Shown: in pieces, positions 1 through 7,823 of the stretch
Position numbering within the stretch: position 1 is the first letter of the stretch
Layout of the letters: each line of letters begins with the position of its first letter
Source of the DNA: G963677085 sp963677085
GTDB taxonomy: Bacteria > Planctomycetota > Planctomycetia > Pirellulales > Thermoguttaceae
Reading direction: 5' to 3'
Length of the DNA: 64,000 nucleotides
Assembly: GCA_963677085.2 (NCBI GenBank)
Contig: CAXXFH010000004.1
Location: 1,302,001 to 1,366,000 of the forward strand
Translations under genes and position numbers: made by a program
The notes under the pieces: generated by a model
What the model was told of the DNA's origin: nothing
The model's database searches: none
The model's input: only the letters and a program-made list of their open reading frames with translations

Positions 1-375
1 GAGTATGCGCCCGAGGTAAACAACGGAATCTTCTTCTACGGCGACAAGGGCACGGTGTTCGCCACCGACCAGCGATGGGTATTCATTCCTCGTGGCAAAA
101 AGGGCGAAAAGCAAGAACATCCGGTGAATACTGACCTGGGTACGCTGCACATGGCCAACTTCCTCAAGGCAGTCCGCACGCGACAACAACCGATGTGTAC
201 GATGCAGGACGGCTACCAAAGCACGGCAACCGTACAGTTGGCGATGATTGCCTACGAAACGGAGTCGACCGTCCGCTGGGACAGTACCACCGAGCAAATC
301 GCCGACAACCCGGCCGCCGCCGGCCTGTTGAAACGGGAATATCGCTCGCCGTGGAAACACCCGTACACGGGTTGA
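1..375 (+). CDS. Gfo/Idh/MocA-family oxidoreductase, C-terminal part
   Basis: The reading frame is open from the first base, so the gene starts outside the window and only the last 124 codons are seen. The visible part has the usual end of Gfo/Idh/MocA proteins: a strand with YGDKGTVF, a loop ending in HMANFLKAVRTR, and a helix with QSTATVQLAMIAYE. In this family the C-terminal alpha/beta domain binds the substrate and forms the dimer, while the NAD(P)-binding Rossmann domain is N-terminal and is missing here. Planctomycetes carry many paralogues, often secreted and tied to sugar metabolism, so the substrate cannot be named. A strong intrinsic terminator follows 14 bases after the stop. Confidence 0.8.
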   Translation, partial: EYAPEVNNGIFFYGDKGTVFATDQRWVFIPRGKKGEKQEHPVNTDLGTLHMANFLKAVRTRQQPMCTMQDGYQSTATVQLAMIAYETESTVRWDSTTEQIADNPAAAGLLKREYRSPWKHPYTG

Positions 376-389
376 CATGAAAACAGGAG

Positions 390-426
390 GACGTAGGCTG
401 AGTCTCAACCCAGCCTACGTCTTTTC
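390..426 (+). terminator. Rho-independent terminator after the oxidoreductase
   Basis: Perfect 11-bp arms, GACGTAGGCTG at 390-400 and CAGCCTACGTC at 411-421, enclose a 10-base loop and run into TTTTCTATTT. It separates the oxidoreductase from the next gene. Confidence 0.85.
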
Positions 427-449
427 TATTTCTCGCCACGAGGTGATTC

Positions 450-947
450 ATGTCTACCGAGTCGCTTTCAGGCACCAATTGCAGTAAATCGAATGCTGGC
501 AAGAGACGGTTTCACCTGTGGCTTCTCCCCAGCGCATGGCTGGTAGCCATCATCGGGTTGTGGTGTAACATCTGGCTACGAGACTTGCACGGCGATCGTA
601 CCATGCCTGTCTTGATCGCCGGCTTCGCGGGTTTGTGGCTCGGAGAATTCTTCGGGTTACTACCGTTTCCGTTTGTCCAGTGCCTCGGTGGAGTGCTGGT
701 AATGGGAGCAGTGGGATTGTTCCAAGACTTTCTCGGGGTTCCCAAGCGAATTGTCATATTCTATGCCATAGTACCAATTGTATCGTTTTCTGGCTTGGCC
801 ATATTGCAGGGCACAATCGGCAATCCAAAGTTCCTCTTTGAGTTGGTACTGCTGCACTTCTGTATCGATCTCTATGCTATCGCTTTTCTTTCCTGCATAG
901 TGTACTTGCTACTGCACATTGGGCGCAGACTGGCCCACACACACTGA
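450..947 (+). CDS. Small multi-pass membrane protein of unknown function
   Basis: 165 residues. After about 20 polar residues there are four hydrophobic stretches, near residues 27-45, 50-75, 76-115 and 125-155, so it is probably an inner-membrane protein with about four helices. The short C-terminal tail is basic and histidine-rich (GRRLAHTH). The start is fixed by a good Shine-Dalgarno sequence (GAGGTGA) six to ten bases upstream. I do not recognise a family. It sits alone between a terminator and a convergent gene. Confidence 0.65.
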   Translation: MSTESLSGTNCSKSNAGKRRFHLWLLPSAWLVAIIGLWCNIWLRDLHGDRTMPVLIAGFAGLWLGEFFGLLPFPFVQCLGGVLVMGAVGLFQDFLGVPKRIVIFYAIVPIVSFSGLAILQGTIGNPKFLFELVLLHFCIDLYAIAFLSCIVYLLLHIGRRLAHTH

Positions 948-1078
948 GGTACCGAACGTCCTTTGCCGCGTATCTCGACTCCCTTCTCAGGTGGCCGACA
1001 AATGACATAAACTGCCTGCCCGTGGCCAGCACTGACTAGCAAGCATCCAGTGACACACAACGCGGTTTTCTTGAGTCC

Positions 1079-1197
1079 CAAGGGGACGTCCGGCAATAGC
1101 CAGGGGCGTAAGCCCCTGGGACGTTCCAGGAATTCCGTTTCCAAGCCCCAACGGGGCGACAGGTTGGGCATACCGGCCGCCCCGTTGGGACTCGACT
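1079..1197. repeat. Composite palindromic intergenic repeat (CCCAACGGGG type)
   Basis: Two hairpins lie side by side. The first is CAGGGGCG-TAAG-CCCCTG near 1101-1119. The second has perfect 12-bp arms, CCCAACGGGGCG at 1147-1158 and its complement at 1178-1189. The same motif types recur in the large nested palindrome at 32.1-32.4 kb. It lies between two convergent genes. Confidence 0.7.
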
Positions 1198-1214
1198 GTC
1201 TGTTGCCTCGCGGT

Positions 1215-3554
1215 CTACATCCCTTCCACCCGGTGCGACATCGGAGCGAGTTCCGTGCCGTCGGGTAGCTTGTAGGGCTGCTCGCCGAAGTTTACGGTCA
1301 CCGTCACCCCGTCGGCAAACTGGCTCTCCTGCACCTGGTGGTCGTCGGTCAGCCAGCGGTGCGAGAGCATTTCCACGTAGCCGGTTGCCCGAGCGACAGA
1401 AGCAGCCGTCTGGTAGCTCTTGACGAACCGGTCGCGGTTTTCCTTCCAAAACTGTCGGGTGAACATGAACATCGGCGGCGTGCCGTACAGCGCGTTTATC
1501 AGGTCGCGGCGATCCCAAAGGCTGGGCAGCTTGTTATTGAAATCGCCCCAGTACCAGTACGACACCATGCAGTCGTGGTAGACCAATTCCCAAAGCGGCA
1601 GCCGATAGTAGTGGCCCGTCTGGAATTTGGCCACCCGCTCGGGCACTTCGTCCCAAAGTACGATCATCTTGCGGCCCGAGTCGGGCACGCGGTAGGGCCC
1701 CAAGCTCATCATGCCCTCGAAAAAGTGCACATACGGCACGGCCGCTTCGTGGCCCGTCTCGCTGCCGGTGACCAGCCCACAACCCTCGCTCATGTAACGC
1801 AGCAGTTCCATCTTCCAGTGGCGGCTTTCAGATCGCGTCATCGGGTGGTCCGCATGGTAGCACTCCCGCCAGGGCGAGGCGGTCGTGGTGTCGATGAATC
1901 GGCCGAGGTACGGCTTGGTCTCCAATTCCTTAGGCACGCGACGCTTGGCATATTCGACCGCCTGACGATCGCACAATACGCCGCACGGATACCACTCACC
2001 GTCTTTTCCCTCGACTCGCCAACCACGAACCCATTGGCCTTCGCTGTCGATCATCAGGTCGTCGTTGGCCCAGGCCTCCGAGGTCCAACCGCTGCTAACC
2101 CCACACAGCTTCGGGAAGTTGGCCGGGTTCATGGCGTCTTGATAGATGTCGTAACGGCTGGTCAACACGCCCAACTCGTTCATCGCACGGAGTTTTTCCG
2201 GACTGCCGCCGCCGCTGTAGAGGATTTTGTCGATGCCCAACGACTGCATCTCGCAGCAGAGTTCCACGCTGTCAGTGTCCCAGTTCCAGACATTCACGGC
2301 GCCGACGAGCCGGTCGACGGCCGGGATGGCCTTACGTTTTTCTTCGAGCGTCTTCAGCAGCCCGACCTGCTGGGCGTACGCCCGATAGCGTTTGCACATG
2401 GCCACGTAGCCGCCGTCGTCGAACAACACGTAGCGCAGTCGCCGCGGGGGACCGAATTGTTTCCGCTGCGGCCGCCACTCGGGCAATTGGCAAAGGCAAT
2501 CATCGATGCGCGAAACGCGTACGGCCGCGTCGTCGGGCGTTTCCACGAGATACAGCAAGGCACGGTGCCCGTCGGTCACTCCGTACCAGCCCATACACAA
2601 ACCATGACCTCCGTAGAGGCAATAGTGCATCGGACCGAGCGTTTCGTCGTCGACCGGATAGCTGATACCTTCGTTGACCGGCATGATTAACAGATCGCCC
2701 GGGCTGGTGACCACGGGAAGCGGATACTGAAAGGCATGGTTCACGTCGCCTTCACCGGAAAGCTCCAGTACGACTTCCGGCCGCGCGCTGTCGAGCTTCA
2801 GCGAACCCTGCAATTGTTGTACGCTTTCGGGATCGATCAGCCGGAAATCGACGCCGCCGGCCACTGCCTGAGCTTCAAGCACCACATAGGTCCCGCCCAG
2901 GTGTTGCGTCCAAGTATACTGGGTTCGGCGATCGAGGAGATCGAAACGACCGTCGTCGGTGTGGAAGATAATCTCCACGGCGTCCGACGCAGCCTTCACG
3001 ACGGGCGGCAAGTCGGCCTTGTCGGTTGTCTCCAGTTGGCCCGTGCGGACTAGGCGGACGTCGTCCACCCAAACGGTGGCCGGTTTGAAGCCGGTCAGTC
3101 GTGGTTGGATCGTGGCACCGCCGGGCGGGATGGCGAAACGTGCGCGGAGTTGTTTCCAGTCGTTGCCTTTGGTCGCCCGGGTTTGGTCGGCACCATAGGT
3201 CCAACCGATGACCTTGTTGTCTTGGTCGCGAAGCGTGCAACTGAGATCCAAGTGACCGTCGCCCTGCATCCGCACCCAAGCGGTGAGTTCATAGATTTCG
3301 CCCGGGCTGACGGCCAGGGTTTTGGTTCGTTGAAAGCTCCAGTCCTGACTGCCGGAATGCTGGATCTCGACGGCCTGGCTGCCCTGCCTCGCACCGTCGG
3401 TCTTCAGCGTGGCGCTACCGCTGGGCGCGCGAGACCAGAAGTCGTTCCAACCGTCGAGGCCTTGTTCGAAGTCGCCGTTGGGCAGCAGGTTATCGGCCGC
3501 GGTGGCCGCAGAACACAGCCACAGACAAGCGAGCAGAGAAACTGACAATCGCAT
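1215..3554 (-). CDS. Secreted putative glycoside hydrolase with N-terminal carbohydrate-binding-like domain
   Basis: 779 residues from the ATG at 3554, which has AAGGA upstream and is followed directly by a Sec signal peptide (MRLSVSLLACLWLCSAATA). The frame extends further upstream but that part is not signal-like. Residues about 20-165 have the jelly-roll pattern of CBM4/9-type domains (LLPNGDFEQGLDGW near the start, VWVDDVRLVR at the end). The remaining 600 residues look like a beta domain followed by a TIM-barrel-like catalytic region, with acidic clusters such as WNWDTDSVE, RFIDTTTASPW and VTGSETGHE. This resembles the large DUF5696/GH-type proteins of planctomycetes, thought to act on complex glycans outside the cytoplasm. 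The substrate is unknown. The hydrolase call is an inference from layout. Confidence 0.6.
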   Translation of the reverse strand: MRLSVSLLACLWLCSAATAADNLLPNGDFEQGLDGWNDFWSRAPSGSATLKTDGARQGSQAVEIQHSGSQDWSFQRTKTLAVSPGEIYELTAWVRMQGDGHLDLSCTLRDQDNKVIGWTYGADQTRATKGNDWKQLRARFAIPPGGATIQPRLTGFKPATVWVDDVRLVRTGQLETTDKADLPPVVKAASDAVEIIFHTDDGRFDLLDRRTQYTWTQHLGGTYVVLEAQAVAGGVDFRLIDPESVQQLQGSLKLDSARPEVVLELSGEGDVNHAFQYPLPVVTSPGDLLIMPVNEGISYPVDDETLGPMHYCLYGGHGLCMGWYGVTDGHRALLYLVETPDDAAVRVSRIDDCLCQLPEWRPQRKQFGPPRRLRYVLFDDGGYVAMCKRYRAYAQQVGLLKTLEEKRKAIPAVDRLVGAVNVWNWDTDSVELCCEMQSLGIDKILYSGGGSPEKLRAMNELGVLTSRYDIYQDAMNPANFPKLCGVSSGWTSEAWANDDLMIDSEGQWVRGWRVEGKDGEWYPCGVLCDRQAVEYAKRRVPKELETKPYLGRFIDTTTASPWRECYHADHPMTRSESRHWKMELLRYMSEGCGLVTGSETGHEAAVPYVHFFEGMMSLGPYRVPDSGRKMIVLWDEVPERVAKFQTGHYYRLPLWELVYHDCMVSYWYWGDFNNKLPSLWDRRDLINALYGTPPMFMFTRQFWKENRDRFVKSYQTAASVARATGYVEMLSHRWLTDDHQVQESQFADGVTVTVNFGEQPYKLPDGTELAPMSHRVEGM

Positions 3555-3698
3555 CGAGAGGGTTCCTTGCAGGAGGCGGCAAACAACCGGGGGTAGGATG
3601 CGATTCAGTGTAAACGATGTCGCGGCGTAGTCAAACTTTTCTACTACGGGCGGCAGCAAGAGTCTTTCAAAGAGTAACCCGTTCAACGATGCAAACCA

Positions 3699-3749
3699 CC
3701 CTCACCCGGCGGCTTCGCCGCCACCCTCTCGCGCCGAGCGGGAGAGGGT
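3699..3749. repeat. Intergenic hairpin repeat (CCCTCTCC type)
   Basis: CCCTCACCCGGCGGCTTCG leads into a GGCGGC/GCCGCC hairpin and then CCCTCTCGCGCCGAGCGGGAG, a second hairpin. A relative is read in frame as protein at 25708-25752. It lies between the stop of the channel operon and the upstream side of the glycosidase gene. Confidence 0.55.
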
Positions 3750-3770
3750 ACGCCATTTTCGAACGCGACC

Positions 3771-4895
3771 TTAATCGATAATATCGATCGGCACCGGCGG
3801 TTTCTTCGGAGCCGGTTTCTGCGTACCCGGCGCGGGTTTCGGCTGGGGTTTCGGCGGTGGACCGCAGCGGATGCCGGCTCCCAGCGAGGTCAGATACTGT
3901 TCGGTCGTGCCCATCGGTTGCCAACCGGCCAACATGCCCTCATCGGCCGCGACACGTCGGGCGGCCAGGTAGGTTTCAAAACTGTCGGGCCAGACAAGAA
4001 ACTGGGCGAAGTACTTCTTCGTGTCGACACGCTTCAGCCCCTGCTGAAAACGGGAAGTCGAGCGTTGGATCTGCTCGGTCGTCTCGCCCGCGCCGCTGCG
4101 TGGTTCGAACACAAGTTTCGGCCAGGGGCCGTGGAGTTTGAGGGTTACCTCGACGTCACGCGAGCGGATGGGGTCTTGGTTGAAGTATTTCAACAGGGCG
4201 TCGCCGTCGATACCGGCAGCCTTGTCGCGGTCGAGGTTGCGGCGCTGGATCAGATATTTCGCCCGGCGTTGTGCTCGATCTTCGAGCGCGGGAATGTCGG
4301 GCGCCGCAATTTGTCCTCCGTGACACAAAAACACCAGTGGCTGCATTCCTTTGGGGGCAGGGCGCGGATCGGGCAACGAAATGACCTTTGCCGGAACGGC
4401 CTTCTGGTCGGGAGTGTCGGCCAGCAACGCCCGAAGCTCGGCCAGCATCTTGTCCGACTCGCTGAACTCGTCTTGGAGCTTAGCGATTTCTTCCTTCTGC
4501 TTTTCGAGCAACTGAAGGATTTCCTCATGCTCCTTCTTGAGATCTTGCTTCTGTTGTTGCTGCTGCTTTTGAAAATCGTCGATCTGCTCTTTGCGTTCGG
4601 CCAGCAGCCGTTCGAGTTGCGCAATTTGTCGGCGCAGAGCATCTTCGTCGCTGATGCCCAGGGTGGTCAACTCGATGGCCAGTCGAGTGCGCAGCTTTTT
4701 GGTGTCTTCGAGTTTGGCTTGAGCCGCCGCCAGTTTCTCGGGATCCACGCTGGTGCTTTCCCCGATACGTTTGACCGCGTCGCGCACGCCCAATTGGGTA
4801 ACCACCAAGACGATCACAAGGATACCCACGACGTTGGTCATGGTATCCAGCAACGAGTCGAGGCTCCCGGCGGCTGATCGTGATTTACGTCGCAT
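3771..4895 (-). CDS. TolR/ExbD/MotB-like stator partner carrying the membrane aspartate
   Basis: 374 residues, third gene of the channel operon, nine bases after the previous stop. A single N-terminal transmembrane helix (about residues 15-36) begins LLDTMTNVVGILVIVLVV. The aspartate at position 17 is placed like the proton-carrying Asp of MotB and ExbD. A long charged coiled coil follows (about residues 48-140, with a QQQQQ run), then a soluble domain (about 155-345) and a low-complexity Pro/Lys tail. No OmpA-type peptidoglycan domain is visible. Known for the family: such subunits couple ion flow through a MotA/ExbB pentamer to work in the periplasm. The target here is unknown. See the paired 263-residue protein. 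Confidence 0.7.
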   Translation of the reverse strand: MRRKSRSAAGSLDSLLDTMTNVVGILVIVLVVTQLGVRDAVKRIGESTSVDPEKLAAAQAKLEDTKKLRTRLAIELTTLGISDEDALRRQIAQLERLLAERKEQIDDFQKQQQQQKQDLKKEHEEILQLLEKQKEEIAKLQDEFSESDKMLAELRALLADTPDQKAVPAKVISLPDPRPAPKGMQPLVFLCHGGQIAAPDIPALEDRAQRRAKYLIQRRNLDRDKAAGIDGDALLKYFNQDPIRSRDVEVTLKLHGPWPKLVFEPRSGAGETTEQIQRSTSRFQQGLKRVDTKKYFAQFLVWPDSFETYLAARRVAADEGMLAGWQPMGTTEQYLTSLGAGIRCGPPPKPQPKPAPGTQKPAPKKPPVPIDIID

Positions 4896-4904
4896 GGTTT
4901 CGTC

Positions 4905-5696
4905 TTAATTTCCAAACAAACTCAGGTCGACTTTGCCGTGCCCGATGACGGGCAATTTGCCGTTTCGGGCATAATGCGATCGAGCCACACTGGCGGCCGA
5001 GCGGTAGGTACCGATAGCGTCGTCGCGCACGAGAAACACAATCGTGGAGTCCGACCGCTTGGCGATGCTGTCGAGCAGTTCGAGATACTCCGGCGCCGTC
5101 GACAGGCTACCTCGGCTAACCCGCGTTGGCTTGTCGCCTGTAAAAAGCACGACAGCCGATGCCGTACACTCGACGAACGTGGGCTTCAGGCCCACGCCGC
5201 TACCGCTCGGGCGGATGCGGACCACGGCTTCCTCGGGCGGTTTCTTCTTCTCGGCCAGTTCCTTGCGGATCTTCTCGATCTCCTCCTTCACCGCCTTTAG
5301 TTCTTCCTGGAGTCGCTCGACGTGCTCTTTGTGCTTCTTCTCGTCGACGACGGGCAGATCGGGCACTTCCGCTTCTTCCGCCGCCTTTTTCAGCTTCTGC
5401 TGTTGTTGCATCAACTGCTGGAGCTTCTGCCGCAACTCGATCAACCGTTGCTGTTCTTCGTTGGCCTGCGCGTTGGCCCTCTTCATTCGGGCTTCGATAC
5501 TCTCGACGCGTTTTTCTTCCGCTTCGAGTTCTTTTTTGACGCGTTCGAATTCTTCGGCGCTGGCCACCGTGTCGTTGTCCATTTGCCCCAGCGACAGCGC
5601 AGTGATCATCAGCGTGAGCGTTCCGATCACGCATGCCAGAACGCTGAGAAATGGAAACAGCGAAATGGAGGGAGCCGTGCGATCTCGCCGAGCCAT
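4905..5696 (-). CDS. TolR/ExbD-like coiled-coil protein lacking the membrane aspartate
   Basis: 263 residues. The SD is GGAGGG, which overlaps the stop region of the upstream channel gene; the gap is only six bases. One N-terminal transmembrane helix (about 10-36, SLFPFLSVLACVIGTLTLMI) has no acidic residue where TolR/ExbD/MotB carry their proton-binding Asp. Residues about 45-170 form a coiled coil. The last 90 residues have the ExbD/TolR-like pattern of a strand, a helix with SAASVARSHYARNGK and a final strand (VIGHGKVDLSLFG). It is presumably membrane-anchored with a periplasmic domain and works as a non-identical partner of the neighbouring 374-residue protein. The pairing is an inference. 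Confidence 0.7.
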   Translation of the reverse strand: MARRDRTAPSISLFPFLSVLACVIGTLTLMITALSLGQMDNDTVASAEEFERVKKELEAEEKRVESIEARMKRANAQANEEQQRLIELRQKLQQLMQQQQKLKKAAEEAEVPDLPVVDEKKHKEHVERLQEELKAVKEEIEKIRKELAEKKKPPEEAVVRIRPSGSGVGLKPTFVECTASAVVLFTGDKPTRVSRGSLSTAPEYLELLDSIAKRSDSTIVFLVRDDAIGTYRSAASVARSHYARNGKLPVIGHGKVDLSLFGN

Positions 5697-5702
5697 GGCG
5701 TC

Positions 5703-7199
5703 TTACCCTCCGTTGCGGCGACTGAAGAACGACCAGCGACTCGGAGCCCGGTGCATCTCGATCACCACCTGCTGCTGCCCAAGCTGGCCGAGCACGTCGT
5801 TGAGCCCGGTGAGGCCCTGCTCGATGCCGGCGAAGTAACGCTGCAAGGACTCGGTCGCCTCACTCAACGAGGTGGCCGCGTGTTGCTGTGCCGCTTCGGT
5901 TTGTTCGTTCATCTCCAGCAGCGAGGTTTGCAGACGAGAAACCGTTTCGTCGATGCTCTGGATTTGCTGGAGACGTCGCTGTTGCTGTTGTTCGAGTTGT
6001 TCGTGGACACTACCCCAGCCACCGGCGATCTGATCGGTCAGTGTCGTGCCGATCGCTTCCAGTTTTGCGATCCAAGTCTGCAATTCGGCATGGTGGGGAG
6101 CCATGGCCTTATCGACCGTGTTCTGCAAAACGATCGGGTTAAAGCCGGTGCTGCGATCGATCGCCCCCTCGCGGCCGTCGTTGAGCCGTTTCAGCAAGTT
6201 TTCATTGCAATACTCGTCGACCCAGTTGAGCAGGTCCTCTTCCGACTTCTGCATGGAACTGGCCGGAAACATCACCAACATGCTCATCAACAAGGCGAGC
6301 AGCGTGGTGTCGAAGGCCGTGGCCAAACCGCCCGTCACGTTCCCCAGCGCCCCTTTAAGCACCTCGATGTCGGCCGCCTGATCCAAGGCTCCGGAAAACC
6401 CACCCACGGCCGCACTGATACCGATAACCGTACCGATGAAGCCCAAAATGGGGATCGCCCAAATGAAGACCTTCAGCAGCGTGTAGCTCGACTCGACGCC
6501 GTTGGCGTCGATATCAGACTGCGAAGAGATCACCGTAGCCACTTCAGCCGCGCTCTTGCGAACGCGGAAGTGCTCCAGCCCTCGACGCACGCGATTGACC
6601 AAGAAGCTCTGGCCGGCCTCGACCGGCAGTTCGTTGATATGGGCGACAAACCGATCGACCGTGTCTTGATTGATTTCTGCCGACCAATCGTTGGGTAACA
6701 GGTCGAAGAGCATTGAGGCCTTCTGCTGGCGTAGCTTGCGCGACTTCAATGCCAAGATGGCAAACGCCCAGGTCGTGAGAAAAACCTCCGCAAAGGGCAC
6801 CCAGCCGCGATCGATGAACAACTCGCATACGAAGTACGAGGAAAACGGGTAGATAGCGGCATAGAATCCCACAAAACCCAAGACGCCCAGCAGCCCGCTG
6901 GTCAGTAGACTGACGTCGGTGTGGACCGTACAGCTACCACCACCCGACGACGCTTTGGCTTCGCTCGAACGAGGTTTTACAACCGGACGTGTCGAACGCG
7001 ATGGACCGGCGGTATCCTCGGGAAATTCTCGAATGCCCGGGAACAAATCGTTATTCTGCTCGGGCGTCTCCGGCTCGGCCGCACGTTCGGGAATCGCGAT
7101 CGTTGTCTTGCAATACGGGCAACGGCAACGATGGCCGGCCAACTCGTTGCGAACCTTAAGTGCCTTGTCGCATTGAGGGCAAGGAAATGTGAAATACAT
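5703..7199 (-). CDS. MotA/TolQ/ExbB-type proton channel protein with N-terminal zinc ribbon
   Basis: 498 residues, first gene of the operon. Residues 1-35 form a zinc ribbon (CPQC near residue 7 and CRCPYC near 29). After a low-complexity linker come a hydrophobic pair (about 95-145) and then the family core near residues 255-340: IPILGFIGTVIGI, then GGLATAFDTTLLALLMSML, which matches the last two helices of MotA/TolQ/ExbB. The C-terminal 130 residues are a coiled coil rich in Gln. It probably forms the ion-conducting pentamer in the inner membrane. The zinc ribbon in front of a channel is common in planctomycete membrane proteins but not in classical TolQ. The ATG at 7199 is immediately followed by the ribbon, which supports this start. 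Confidence 0.82.
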   Translation of the reverse strand: MYFTFPCPQCDKALKVRNELAGHRCRCPYCKTTIAIPERAAEPETPEQNNDLFPGIREFPEDTAGPSRSTRPVVKPRSSEAKASSGGGSCTVHTDVSLLTSGLLGVLGFVGFYAAIYPFSSYFVCELFIDRGWVPFAEVFLTTWAFAILALKSRKLRQQKASMLFDLLPNDWSAEINQDTVDRFVAHINELPVEAGQSFLVNRVRRGLEHFRVRKSAAEVATVISSQSDIDANGVESSYTLLKVFIWAIPILGFIGTVIGISAAVGGFSGALDQAADIEVLKGALGNVTGGLATAFDTTLLALLMSMLVMFPASSMQKSEEDLLNWVDEYCNENLLKRLNDGREGAIDRSTGFNPIVLQNTVDKAMAPHHAELQTWIAKLEAIGTTLTDQIAGGWGSVHEQLEQQQQRRLQQIQSIDETVSRLQTSLLEMNEQTEAAQQHAATSLSEATESLQRYFAGIEQGLTGLNDVLGQLGQQQVVIEMHRAPSRWSFFSRRNGG

Positions 7200-7823
7200 A
7201 GTACGTTTGGGGTCTGCAGGGGAAAGCGTCGGGGAAATGTTGCAGAACGGTTAGGGGCCCTGACGTGGCACAATGCACCCCGCCCGGGCAATGATTATCG
7301 TTCGTTTTCGGGGATTTTATTGCTGCAAAACGCCGCCCGCGCCCTACGCCGACGTCGAACAGCTTGGGGAGGCTAAGGACTTGCCGACAAGCAACTTACC
7401 GTTTTCCACGCGAAGCCTGAGGGCCCTCGCGAAGCACACGTCGGCAAGCCGGTTATCGGTCGAGCCCAAAAGGGGGAAATGCCGCCACGCACCGGGTTCC
7501 GGTGTCCGGTAGCTGGGCGAGTTGTCGAAAGCAGGCGGCAAACCTCTTAACCGATTTTACCATAGGGCGGCTTTCGCCGCCAACCAAACCGGTGCTACCC
7601 CAGGACAACTGCAAAGTCGGAGTCTGGCCCATTTCTTCGCCTGATTCCCACGCTGTAGCGTGGGAACCCAAGGGCCAGACACTTTGCGCCCCTCGCAATG
7701 TGCGCCGACGCTTTGCGGAGGTTTGGTTTCGCACGGTTAATATGGCCGGCGCGACCAGCGGTCGTGGCTTTTGGGAGGCATGGGGTAACGTCGTTTCCTA
7801 GCGTCCAATCCCCAGTCCCCAGT
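7200..7823. other. 624-bp gene-free region between the channel operon and alaS
   Basis: I find no convincing gene. It must hold the promoter of the channel operon. It contains a hairpin GGCGGCTTTCGCCGCC near 7563, a CCCACGCTGTAGCGTGGG hairpin near 7648 with degenerate flanks of the CGTTCCCACGC family, a GCGACCAGCGGTCG palindrome near 7751 that recurs near 20368, and a CCCCAGT heptamer array touching the alaS stop. Confidence 0.6.
7805..7822. repeat. CCCCAGT heptanucleotide array
   Basis: CAATCCCCAGTCCCCAGT is two and a half copies of a 7-base unit. It abuts the alaS stop codon at 7824. The unit matches the short tandem heptamers known from filamentous cyanobacteria (STRR). Confidence 0.6.

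Noticed and set aside
5322..6698. Long open frame of 458 codons on the plus strand opposite the channel operon
   Set aside because: It mirrors the MotA-like and TolR-like genes on the other strand; the composition is a shadow of their codon bias and it has no family pattern. Similar shadows were rejected opposite the glycosidase, glnS, alaS, leuA and recA genes.
3771..7199. Zorya-type antiphage system for the MotA-like operon
   Set aside because: Zorya needs ZorC/ZorD or ZorE and an OmpA-like ZorB; none is present. The operon looks like a stand-alone channel/stator set.
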